A stretch of DNA of 60,562 nt from UBA7803 sp041686955 (GTDB lineage: Bacteria > Pseudomonadota > Gammaproteobacteria > Pseudomonadales > Azotimanducaceae), in NCBI GenBank assembly GCA_041686955.1, contig JAWLCV010000018.1, positions 1-60,562 of the forward strand, read 5' to 3'. This document shows, in pieces, positions 50,204 through 57,841 of the stretch. The notes beneath the pieces were generated by a model, which worked only from the letters and a program-made list of their open reading frames with translations, was not told the DNA's origin and searched no databases. The translations under genes and the position numbers were made by a program. How positions within the stretch are numbered: position 1 is the first letter of the stretch; each line of letters starts with the position of its first letter.

Positions 50204-50590
50204 TCAGTCGCAGCTATAGCCGTGCAGGGACAGCCCCTCGGCCAGATAGTCGGCCAGCAGGGGATGGGCAATGAGATAGTCGGCGGTGCGGGTGGTCCAG
50301 GCGTCCGCCGCGTAGGCCAGAGCGTCGTCCCACTCGTCGAGCTCGTAGTCGCCTCGGCCTACCCACAACAGCGCCACTACCTGCTGCTGCTGGTCCGGCT
50401 CGAGGTCCTCGATGATGGAGCGGAACTCGTCCAGGGTGGAATCCCCCTGGTGGGCGGCCAGTATCTCCCCGGGCCAGTGATCGGCGGGGCTGTTGGGCTC
50501 CTCGGGAATCACCACCGCTTCCTGGGCATGAAACTCCCGCGCGAGGTCCATGAGCCTGCAGACCGTGTCCGGATTGACGTCCAGCATCAT
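50204..50590 (-). CDS. DUF3775-family protein
   Basis: A 128-residue acidic cytoplasmic protein with the DUF3775 pattern: N-terminal TVCRLMDLAREFHAQE, central VALLWVGRGDYELDEWDDAL and C-terminal RTADYLIAHPLLADYLAEGL. Function unknown. It converges with the AGPS-like gene and is 45 bp downstream of the next hypothetical gene on its strand. Confidence 0.85.
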   Translation of the reverse strand: MMLDVNPDTVCRLMDLAREFHAQEAVVIPEEPNSPADHWPGEILAAHQGDSTLDEFRSIIEDLEPDQQQQVVALLWVGRGDYELDEWDDALAYAADAWTTRTADYLIAHPLLADYLAEGLSLHGYSCD

Positions 50591-50635
50591 GGCGGCAGCC
50601 TAGCAGGGCGTGCGGCGAGGCGTCGTTGCGTGGCG

Positions 50636-51103
50636 TCAAGCCCGTGGCCGGAGCGCTTCCACGTAGTCCGCGAACTGCCGGTGAAACTGCCAGCGGCGCC
50701 GGTGCCAGTATCTGGCGCCGCCGGGCGTCGACAGCAGCCTGACCAGGGTTTTCGCCCAGCGGACCTGGGATTCGCGCTCGCGGAACTCCAGGTTGTGGAG
50801 ATAGAAGCTCTCCATGAGGGCCAGGTAGGCGTCCAAGACCAGGAAGCCGCGCCGCAGTTCCTCGTCGGAGAGCGCGTCGGGGTTCTGCAGCGTCTCCCGG
50901 TACAGCGTGTGCAGTTCCGGGTGCCGCGCCAGGTTCCAGAAATAGTGCGCCATGGCCTCCGCAGCCGCCTGGTAGGTCTGGCGGTGGGTGGCCCGGGTCG
51001 AGCGTCGCAGCTCGAGCGCCAGGTAGACGATGGTCAACAGGACGGCGACGCCGCCGACGATCTCGCCGATGGCGCCCCATTCCTGTATGGACAAGCCGGG
51101 CAT
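50636..51103 (-). CDS. hypothetical single-span membrane protein
   Basis: A 155-residue protein. One membrane helix (EWGAIGEIVGGVAVLLTIVYLALEL) is followed by a helical cytoplasmic domain rich in aromatic and charged residues. Proteins of this layout (helix, then an R-x-S/N-T-x-A segment, here RRSTRATHRQTYQ) are common and uncharacterised. It reads away from the repeat and gap region. Confidence 0.7.
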   Translation of the reverse strand: MPGLSIQEWGAIGEIVGGVAVLLTIVYLALELRRSTRATHRQTYQAAAEAMAHYFWNLARHPELHTLYRETLQNPDALSDEELRRGFLVLDAYLALMESFYLHNLEFRERESQVRWAKTLVRLLSTPGGARYWHRRRWQFHRQFADYVEALRPRA

Positions 51104-51144
51104 GGCGGCGTCTCGAAGGACAAAGCCGGTCTCGACTATAGCCC

Positions 51145-51208
51145 GAGCGCCGGGCCGGCGTCAGCCTGAGCGCCGGGCCGGCGTCAGCCTGAGCGCCGGG
51201 CCGGCGTC
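51145..51208. repeat. 23-bp GC-rich tandem repeat
   Basis: A 23-bp unit occurs at 51145-51167 and 51168-51190, with a partial 18-bp third copy at 51191-51208, immediately before an assembly gap. More copies may lie in the gap. Confidence 0.85.
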
Positions 51209-51266
51209 GCGGCTTTTCCCGGCCCGAACGGCCTCGAGGCATGGCGTCGGGCCGTATGACAACGGT
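51168..51266. repeat. 99-bp segment duplicated on the other side of the gap (copy 1)
   Basis: These 99 bases are identical to 51367-51465. They abut the N run exactly, as do the matching bases on the far side, which is what two contig ends sharing a 99-bp assembler overlap would look like. Confidence 0.85.
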
Positions 51267-51366
51267 NNNNNNNNNNNNNNNNNNNNNNNNNNNNNNNNNN
51301 NNNNNNNNNNNNNNNNNNNNNNNNNNNNNNNNNNNNNNNNNNNNNNNNNNNNNNNNNNNNNNNNNN
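51267..51366. other. assembly gap (100 N)
   Basis: Exactly 100 N, a conventional placeholder length, lying between identical 99-bp ends. The true distance is unknown and could be negative (an overlap). No gene is interrupted; the gap lies between the hypothetical membrane protein and polB. Confidence 0.95.
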
Positions 51367-51465
51367 GAGCGCCGGGCCGGCGTCAGCCTGAGCGCCGGGC
51401 CGGCGTCGCGGCTTTTCCCGGCCCGAACGGCCTCGAGGCATGGCGTCGGGCCGTATGACAACGGT
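51367..51465. repeat. 99-bp segment duplicated across the gap (copy 2)
   Basis: Identical to 51168-51266 and starting at the first base after the N run. It includes one and a partial copy of the 23-bp repeat and the sequence just upstream of polB. Confidence 0.85.
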
Positions 51466-51490
51466 GACGCCGCGGGGTGACAATGCGGCC

Positions 51491-53986
51491 ATGAGCCCAT
51501 GTGCTGCCAGTGGGGGCGCAGCGCGCGCCACACATCGGGGATTCGTTCTCCAGGCGAGCTATCGGGTACGTGGCGGAACGCCGGTGGTCCATCTGTACGG
51601 ACGCCTCGCCGACGGCCGCAGCTTTCTGGTGCGCGACGCCCGGGAGCGGCCGCGCTTCTACATCCGCGCCGCGGATGCGGCGCGCGCCCGGGCCGGAACC
51701 GCGGCGCGGCCTCGGCCCTGTCACATGCGCAGCCTCGTCGGGGAGCCGTTGTGCCGGGTAGAGGTAGCCGTGCCGGCCGACGCCCCTCACCTGCGGGATG
51801 CGCTGCACGGCCTCGGCATCGACACCTTCGAGGCGGACGTGCGGTTCGCCGTGCGCTATCTGATCGACCGCAACGTCAAAGGCGCCTGCCTCATCCGCGG
51901 AGAGCCCCGGACCGGCCTGGGTGTGGACGTGGTTTTCGACGATCCGGAAGTGGCCCCGGACGAGGCCGCGGATGCGGTACCCCTGGCGCCTCGGGTGATT
52001 TCCTTCGACATAGAGACGGACGCCAGGGCGGAACGGCTGCTGGCCATATCGCTGTACGGTCTCGGCGCCGACGAGGTGCTGATCGTGGATCCCGACGAGC
52101 GACCCATGCCGGAACGCGCGGTGGGGTTCCCGTCGGAGGCGGCGGTGCTGGACGCCTTCTGCGCGCGGGTGGCCGAGCTCGACCCCGATGTGCTCACCGG
52201 CTGGAACGTGGTGGATTTCGACCTGACGGTGCTGGCCAGGATGGCGGCGCGTCTGCATCGGCCGCTGCGGCTCGGCCGGGACGACGGTGAGATCAGGATC
52301 CGGAGCGCTCAAGGGTACTTCGGCAGCGGCAGCGCCAGCGTGCCCGGCCGGCTGGTGCTGGACGGGATGGATCTGCTGCGGGGCGCCTTCGTGCGCATGG
52401 AAGACTACAGCCTGGACACGGTGGCCCGCGAGGTGCTGGGAGAAGGCAAGGCCGTGGCCGGGGACGTGCGTGACCGGGTCGGTGAGATTCTCCGCAACCA
52501 TCGGGAGGATCTCGACGCCTTCGCCCGCTATGCCCGGACCGACGCTCGGCTGGCGCTCGAGATCGTGGAGCGGCTCGACCTGGTGAATCTGGCCATCGCG
52601 CGCAGCCGCCTCACCGGCATGACCCCGGATCGGGTGGCTGCCAGCATCGCCTCCTTCGACTTTCTTTATCTGGCGGCCCTGGGCCGGCGCGGCCATGCCG
52701 CTCCGACGGTGCGGTCCGGGGACGCCCGCGTGCACGCGGCCCAGGCGGGCGGGCACGTGCTGGAACCGCGGGTGGGCCTGCACGACAACGTCTGGGTATT
52801 CGATTTCAAGAGCCTGTACCCGAGCCTGATCCGCACCTTCAACATCGACCCCCTCGGCTTCGTGGCCAACGCCGATCCCGCGGACGACGGCGTCATCGCC
52901 CTGGAAAACGGCATCGGCTTCAGCCGCGAGCCCGGCATCCTGCCCGGCATTCTCGACGAGCTGTTCCCGCGCCGGGAGGCCGCTCGGCAGCGCGGCGACG
53001 CCGTCGCCTCCCAGGCCATCAAGATTCTCATGAACTCCTTCTACGGGGTCCTCGGCACGCCGGCCTGCCGTTTTCACAACCCGGACATCGCCAACGCCAT
53101 CACCGGGCAGGGGCGGCACTTCCTGCTCTGGTCGAAAGCCTGGTTCGAGGGCCGCGGCTACCAGGTGCTCTACGGGGACACGGACAGCCTGTTCGTCAGC
53201 TCCGGCGAGGGTGACCCGGAACGGGCCATGGCCCTGGGGCTCCGGCTGGCGGCGGAGATCAGCGCCGACGTGGGGCGCTACGTGACCGAGCGCTGGCACG
53301 TGGAGAGCCGGCTGGAGCTCGAGTTCGAGAAGCTCTACACCCGGCTGATGCTGCCCGCGGTGCGTCACGGCGGGGGCGGCGCCCGCAAACGTTATGCGGG
53401 GGTTCGCTACGGTNNNNNNNNNNNNNNNNNNNNNNNNNNNNNNNNNNNNNNNNNNNNNNNNNNNNNNNNNNNNNNNNNNNNNNNNNNNNNNNNNNNNNNN
53501 NNNNNNNNNNNNNACGGTACGCCGAAAGGTACACCGGACGGTGTGGTGGAGTTCGTCGGCATGGAAGTGGTGCGGCGGGACTGGACGGAGCTGGCCAAGC
53601 GGGTGCAGCGGGAGCTGTATCAGCGGCTGTTCGCCGGGGCACCCGTGGACGAGTACCTGCGCAGCACCGCGGCGGCTCTGCGGCGGGGCGAGCTGGACGA
53701 GCTGCTGGTCTACCGCAAGGGCCTGCGCAAACCGCTGGAGGCCTACACCTCGAGCACGCCGCCTCACGTGGCGGCAGCCCGCAAGTCGAAGGTTCCGCCG
53801 CAGCGCGTGGTGGCGTACGTCATGACAACCGCCGGACCGGAACCCGTGGACGCCGTGGCGGCGCCCCTGGACCGGGAGCACTACCTGGATCGGCAGGTGC
53901 GGCCGGTGGCGGAGCCGGTGCTGCAGTCGCTGGGTCTCGATTTCCACCGGATCATCGGCGACGACCGGCAGCTCGGTCTGTTCTAG
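51491..53986 (+). CDS. polB: DNA polymerase II (family B), interrupted by an assembly gap
   Basis: A repair and translesion polymerase. Exonuclease motifs are ISFDIETD, GWNVVDFDL and YARTDARLA. Polymerase motifs are FDFKSLYPSLI (A), KILMNSFYGVLGT (B) and YGDTDSLF (C), then KRYAGVRYG and EFVGMEVVRRDWTEL. A 100-N gap lies between the last two, but the frame stays open and the sequence on both sides joins naturally. I used the ATG at 51491; in-frame starts at 51440 and 51455 lie in the duplicated segment. The length is about 800 residues, as in E. coli Pol II. lexA-type control is expected, but I see no clear LexA box. Confidence 0.93.
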   Translation: MSPCAASGGAARATHRGFVLQASYRVRGGTPVVHLYGRLADGRSFLVRDARERPRFYIRAADAARARAGTAARPRPCHMRSLVGEPLCRVEVAVPADAPHLRDALHGLGIDTFEADVRFAVRYLIDRNVKGACLIRGEPRTGLGVDVVFDDPEVAPDEAADAVPLAPRVISFDIETDARAERLLAISLYGLGADEVLIVDPDERPMPERAVGFPSEAAVLDAFCARVAELDPDVLTGWNVVDFDLTVLARMAARLHRPLRLGRDDGEIRIRSAQGYFGSGSASVPGRLVLDGMDLLRGAFVRMEDYSLDTVAREVLGEGKAVAGDVRDRVGEILRNHREDLDAFARYARTDARLALEIVERLDLVNLAIARSRLTGMTPDRVAASIASFDFLYLAALGRRGHAAPTVRSGDARVHAAQAGGHVLEPRVGLHDNVWVFDFKSLYPSLIRTFNIDPLGFVANADPADDGVIALENGIGFSREPGILPGILDELFPRREAARQRGDAVASQAIKILMNSFYGVLGTPACRFHNPDIANAITGQGRHFLLWSKAWFEGRGYQVLYGDTDSLFVSSGEGDPERAMALGLRLAAEISADVGRYVTERWHVESRLELEFEKLYTRLMLPAVRHGGGGARKRYAGVRYGXXXXXXXXXXXXXXXXXXXXXXXXXXXXXXXXXXGTPKGTPDGVVEFVGMEVVRRDWTELAKRVQRELYQRLFAGAPVDEYLRSTAAALRRGELDELLVYRKGLRKPLEAYTSSTPPHVAAARKSKVPPQRVVAYVMTTAGPEPVDAVAAPLDREHYLDRQVRPVAEPVLQSLGLDFHRIIGDDRQLGLF
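53414..53513. other. assembly gap (100 N) inside polB
   Basis: Exactly 100 N. The left flank ends in TACGGT and the right flank begins ACGGTACGCCG, sharing ACGGT. Merging the shared five bases gives an unbroken frame reading VRYGTPKGTPDGVVEF, so little or no sequence may be missing. Confidence 0.95.
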
Positions 53987-54022
53987 CCCGGCGGCGCGGC
54001 GGAATGGGGCCGCCGCGGCGGG

Positions 54023-54433
54023 TCAGCTTCGGTAGCAGCCGGCCACGTCGCGATTGCTGCCGAAGGGCCGCACCCCGGCTTCGTGATTGCTGCCGATGGC
54101 GTAGGTGGTGTGGCCGAGGGTGCCGAGCTCCCAGAGCTTCTGCACCCACACGGGCGCCCCCCGGTCCTCCAGCGCGCCGCTGATCCAGGCGTGGGCCACC
54201 GAGGTGCCGACGCCCCAGGCGATGACGGAGGCATCGCTCGGCTGCTCGCCGATCAGCCGCTTGGTCAGCCAGGCCTGTTCCTCGTAGCAGGGGTCGCGGG
54301 CGGCGTTCAGAGTCTGGGCCACGTCCATGGCGTGGAGGGTCTGCCAGGTGAGCTCGTCGGAGTCCATGGATTGGCAGCCGCCCAAGGCCCACAGCGCCGC
54401 CAGCAGCAGCGGCTTGCGGACTCGATTTTGCAT
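54023..54433 (-). CDS. small lipoprotein, unrecognised
   Basis: A 136-residue protein with a lipoprotein signal (VRKPLLLAALWALGGC, lipobox ALGGC) and a mature domain with AMDVAQTLNAARDPCYEE and RLIGEQPSDASVIAWG. The G-x-x-P-S-D pattern recalls a group of small uncharacterised proteobacterial proteins, but I cannot name the family with confidence. The ATG at 54433 has a CGGAG site; a longer frame upstream lacks signal-like sequence. It converges with polB. Confidence 0.7.
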   Translation of the reverse strand: MQNRVRKPLLLAALWALGGCQSMDSDELTWQTLHAMDVAQTLNAARDPCYEEQAWLTKRLIGEQPSDASVIAWGVGTSVAHAWISGALEDRGAPVWVQKLWELGTLGHTTYAIGSNHEAGVRPFGSNRDVAGCYRS

Positions 54434-54850
54434 GCTGTGGCTCCGACGTCTGCCCATGGGCCGCTCCCTCGCGTGGCACCGGCCCATTGGAACCCGGAAT
54501 TCGGTGCTACGCTGTTCTTGCCCTGTTTTCGAAATGCAAACGGCGTTTGGGTTTTCGTCCGGCCGATGTGATGAGCTGCACTGCGGCGGTGGATTCCGCC
54601 GTTGGCGGCCCTCTACAGAGGGTGGCGCGGGCGCCCGGATCCGCCCGAGGAGCAGGGAATTTGCCGGCGCGACGCGGCCGAGCTGCTTTCACCGCCTTCG
54701 AACGGGGGTGAAAATCGGGAGAAATCAGCGTCTTAAAGACGTGTTCGAGCACTCTACATCGGGTTCGACAGTTGGTTATAATCCGCCGTCGCTGTCCGGC
54801 CCGGGAGGGGGTCGATTGAAGGCGTCTCACGGAACTGGGAGATAACAGGA
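54434..54850. promoter_or_regulatory. 417-bp intergenic region with the promoter of the ceramide operon
   Basis: No convincing gene. From left to right: an imperfect palindrome TTTCACC...GGTGAAA (54687-54713, centred on TTCGAA), a short inverted repeat CGTCT-TAA-AGACG (54729-54741), two GTTCGA half-sites (54743-54748, 54763-54768), and a TATAAT at 54777-54782 about 70 bp before the acyl-ACP synthetase start. No good -35 box accompanies it, which would fit an activator-dependent promoter. A GGGAG ribosome site is at 54838-54842. Confidence 0.5.
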
Positions 54851-56602
54851 TTGCTTCGCACGGAAACTAACCGGTCGCTGGACTACAGAAGTTCCGGCTT
54901 CGGCAATCTCGTGGCCGCGCTCGAGTACGCAGCCCAGGGCGAGACGGGCATCAACTTCTACGACGGCCGCGGCGAGCTGGAGCACGTTCTCACCTACCGG
55001 GCACTCTGCGACGAGGCTCAGACGCTCGCGCGGAAGCTGCGCAGCCTGGGCATGGCGCGAGGCAGCCGCGTGGCCATCGTGGCGGAGACGGACCCGATGT
55101 TTCACAAGGTCTTCTTCGCCTGCCAGTACGCCGGCCTGCTGCCGGTGGCGCTGCCGGCCGGGGTTCAGCTCGGCGCCCACGACGCTTACGTGGCGCAGCT
55201 GCGGCGCATGCTGCAGGGTTGCGGCGCGGTGGCGGCGGTGGCGCCGGCGAGCCACATCGTGTTTCTCGAGGAAGCGGCCAAGGGTGTGCCCGGCGTCCGG
55301 GTGGGCGTGCTCGAGCATTTTCAGCGGCTCGACGAAGATCCCCGGGACCTCGAGCCCCTGCAGGCCGACGAGCCCGCGTACCTGCAGTACACGTCGGGCA
55401 GCACCCGGTTCCCGCGGGGCGTGGAGATCACCCAGACCTCGGTGATGAACAACCTCAACGAGATCGCGGACGAAGGTCTGCGTCTGGGCCCGTCGGACCG
55501 CTTCGTGTCCTGGCTGCCCCTGTATCACGACATGGGGCTGGTGGGCTTCGTGCTGCTGCCCCTGGCCACCCAGCTCTCCGTGGACCTGCTCAGTCCGCGC
55601 ACGTTCGCCATGCGGCCGCGGTTGTGGCTGAAGATCATCTCGGAGAACCGCGGCACCATTTCCTCGAGCCCGCCGTTCGGCTATGCCCTGTGTGCCATGC
55701 GGCTGCGGCCCTCGGACACCGAGCGCTACGATCTCTCCTGCTGGCGCGCCGCCTGCGTGGGCGCCGAGCGCATCCAGCCGAAGCCGCTGAAGGCGTTCGC
55801 CGAGGCCCTCGCGTCCACTGGATTCGATCCCGCCAACTTCGTCGCCTGTTACGGCATGGCGGAGTGCGCCCTGGCGGTGAGCTTCGCTCGGCTGGGCAGC
55901 GGGGTCTTCATCGATCGCGTGCACAAGGATGTCATGGCCGAGCGGCTCCTGGCGCAGCCGGTGCAGGACGATGTCGGCGGGCAGGACGTGCTGGAGTTCG
56001 TGGACTGCGGCGAGGTGCTGCCGAGCTACGAGTTCGCCGTCCGCGATGCCGAAGGCAACGAGCTTCCCGACCGTCACTGCGGGCGCATCTGCCTCAAGGG
56101 GCCGAGCGTCATGCGAGGCTATTTCCAGGATCCCGCGGCTACGGCGGAGGTCCTCTCCCCCACCGGCTGGCTCGACACCGGCGACGTGGGTTACCGGATC
56201 GGCAACCGGCTGTTCGTCACGGCCCGCAGCAAGGACGTGATCATCGTCAACGGCCGCAACATCTGGCCCCAGGATCTCGAGCACCTGGCCGACGACCTGC
56301 CGGGCGTTCGCCAGGGCAACGTCTCGGCCTTCGCCGCTCCCTCGCCCCTCGGGGAAGACCTGGCGGTGCTGGTGGTGGAGTGCCGCGAGCAGGACGCCGA
56401 CAAGCGCCGGGCGCTTGTGGCCCAGCTCGAGGCCCGGGTGCGCAGCCATTTCGGCATACACTGCTACATCGACCTGGTGCCGCCGGGCACCCTGCCGCGG
56501 ACCTCGTCCGGCAAGCTCGCCCGGTCCCGCACCAAGGAAGACTTCCTGGCGCGGGTCGCGCTGGAGGAGAACGGCTGGTGCTCGAAAGCCGCCAACGCCT
56601 GA
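54851..56602 (+). CDS. aasR: fatty acyl-ACP synthetase (acyl-AMP ligase family) of a sphingolipid locus
   Basis: A 583-residue ANL-superfamily enzyme of the fatty acyl-AMP ligase type. Motifs are LQYTSGSTRFPRGVEIT (P-loop), WLPLYHDMGLVGFVL, CYGMAECALAV, GWLDTGDVGY and the late Lys in TSSGKLARS. It should adenylate a fatty acid and load it on the ACP two genes downstream, as AasR does in Caulobacter. The start is a TTG with a GGGAG site 8 bp upstream. It is first in the aasR-cerR-acpR-spt series. Confidence 0.88.
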   Translation: MLRTETNRSLDYRSSGFGNLVAALEYAAQGETGINFYDGRGELEHVLTYRALCDEAQTLARKLRSLGMARGSRVAIVAETDPMFHKVFFACQYAGLLPVALPAGVQLGAHDAYVAQLRRMLQGCGAVAAVAPASHIVFLEEAAKGVPGVRVGVLEHFQRLDEDPRDLEPLQADEPAYLQYTSGSTRFPRGVEITQTSVMNNLNEIADEGLRLGPSDRFVSWLPLYHDMGLVGFVLLPLATQLSVDLLSPRTFAMRPRLWLKIISENRGTISSSPPFGYALCAMRLRPSDTERYDLSCWRAACVGAERIQPKPLKAFAEALASTGFDPANFVACYGMAECALAVSFARLGSGVFIDRVHKDVMAERLLAQPVQDDVGGQDVLEFVDCGEVLPSYEFAVRDAEGNELPDRHCGRICLKGPSVMRGYFQDPAATAEVLSPTGWLDTGDVGYRIGNRLFVTARSKDVIIVNGRNIWPQDLEHLADDLPGVRQGNVSAFAAPSPLGEDLAVLVVECREQDADKRRALVAQLEARVRSHFGIHCYIDLVPPGTLPRTSSGKLARSRTKEDFLARVALEENGWCSKAANA

Positions 56603-56660
56603 GCGGTCGGCCGGCTTGAGCCAGCGGCCGGGAACGGCCGGACCTGCGGAACCTGGCGCG

Positions 56661-57596
56661 GTGCGGGTGCTGCTCACCGGCGCCACCGGGTTCATCGGCC
56701 GCCGTCTGCAAACCCATTTACTGCAACGTGGCGTCGCCGTGCGCGCCCTGGTCCGGCCCGCGTCCGCCGCCACGGCCCGGCTGGATCCGGGCTGCGAGGT
56801 GCGCCTCGGCGAGCTCACGGACCCGCACGCGGTGAGCGCGGCCCTCGGCGGCGTCGACGTGGTGGTGTACGGTGCCGGCAGTGTGCGCGGCGCGGGCGCG
56901 GCGGACTTCGAGGCGGCCAACGTGGCCGGCGTGCAGACGCTGGTTTCCGTGCTCGAGGCCGACCCGGCGGCGCCCCGCGTGGTGCTGCTGTCGTCGCTGG
57001 CCGCCAGCCGGCCGGAGCTTTCCCACTACGCACGCAGCAAGCATCGAGGCGAGGAGGTGCTGCGCCGCGCGTCGGATCTGGACTGGACCATTCTGCGCCC
57101 GCCCGCCGTCTACGGCCCGGGCGACCGGGAGATGAGACCGCTGCTCGACCTGGTGCGCCGGGGACTCGCTCTGCGTCCCGGACCCGCGGGCCAGCGGCTG
57201 GCGCTGCTGCACGTGGACGATCTGGTGCGGGCGGTGGCGGCATGCATCGACCATCCGGACGGGTGCCGCCACCGTACCTTCGCCATCGACGACGGCCGCA
57301 GCGGCGGCTACGACTGGCGCGACATCGCCGCGGCCGTGGCCGGGCGGCCGGTGCCCGAGGTGGGGGTGCCGGGTTGGCTGCTGAAGGCCCTGGCAGCCAT
57401 CAACCTGACCGCGGCCCGGGTGGCGGGCTACGCGCCCATGCTCACTCCGGGCAAGGTCCGGGAACTTCAGCAGGTCTGCTGGCTGTGTGATAATCGCGCT
57501 TTCATCCACGCCACGGGCTGGCAGCCGGAGATCGATCTGAAGCGCGGCGCCGCCGCGCTGTTCCGGCCGAGCCCTCCTCGAGGAGCACCAACTTGA
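56661..57596 (+). CDS. cerR: NAD-dependent epimerase/dehydratase-like reductase, probable 3-ketosphinganine reductase (CerR-like)
   Basis: An extended short-chain dehydrogenase of about 311 residues. It has the dinucleotide motif VLLTGATGFIGRRL at the very start, LSSLAAS and the catalytic-type YARSKHRGE (Tyr-x3-Lys), then ILRPPAVYGPGDREM. In Caulobacter the homologue in this position is CerR, needed for ceramide formation. I chose the GTG at 56661 because it places the motif at the N-terminus; a TTG at 56616 is possible. The TTG start of the ACP gene overlaps its stop. Confidence 0.8.
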   Translation: MRVLLTGATGFIGRRLQTHLLQRGVAVRALVRPASAATARLDPGCEVRLGELTDPHAVSAALGGVDVVVYGAGSVRGAGAADFEAANVAGVQTLVSVLEADPAAPRVVLLSSLAASRPELSHYARSKHRGEEVLRRASDLDWTILRPPAVYGPGDREMRPLLDLVRRGLALRPGPAGQRLALLHVDDLVRAVAACIDHPDGCRHRTFAIDDGRSGGYDWRDIAAAVAGRPVPEVGVPGWLLKALAAINLTAARVAGYAPMLTPGKVRELQQVCWLCDNRAFIHATGWQPEIDLKRGAAALFRPSPPRGAPT

Positions 57597-57841
57597 CGGC
57601 CGACCTTGCCGACATCGAGGGCGAGATCAAGCGGATTCTCGCCGGATTTCTGAAGGATCCCCGCAGCCTCACCGGAGACACGGATCTGGTCGCCGACCTG
57701 GCCCTGGAGTCCGTGCAGATCATGGAGTTCGTGGTGGAGGTCGAGGACTGCTACGACATCGCCATCGATCTGGAAAGCCTGTCGAACGTGCACACGGTGT
57801 CCGAGCTGGCCGCGGTGGTCGCGGCGAGGCTCCAGTCATGA
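57593..57841 (+). CDS. acpR: acyl carrier protein of the sphingolipid locus
   Basis: An 82-residue acidic carrier protein. The phosphopantetheine-type Ser is in ADLALESVQIMEFV, with LES in place of the common DSL. It would carry the acyl chain from the acyl-ACP synthetase to the serine palmitoyltransferase. The TTG start has a GGAG site 7 bp upstream and overlaps the cerR stop; its own stop overlaps the spt ATG (ATGA). Confidence 0.88.
   Translation: MTADLADIEGEIKRILAGFLKDPRSLTGDTDLVADLALESVQIMEFVVEVEDCYDIAIDLESLSNVHTVSELAAVVAARLQS

Noticed and set aside
51168..51465. A true 99-bp duplication or mobile-element target duplication
   Set aside because: The copies end exactly at a 100-N run, which fits a contig-overlap artefact better; no transposase or terminal inverted repeats are present.
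53414..53513. An intein or intron interrupting polB
   Set aside because: The interruption is only N placeholders; the flanks show no intein or intron boundary motifs and join in frame when the shared bases are merged.
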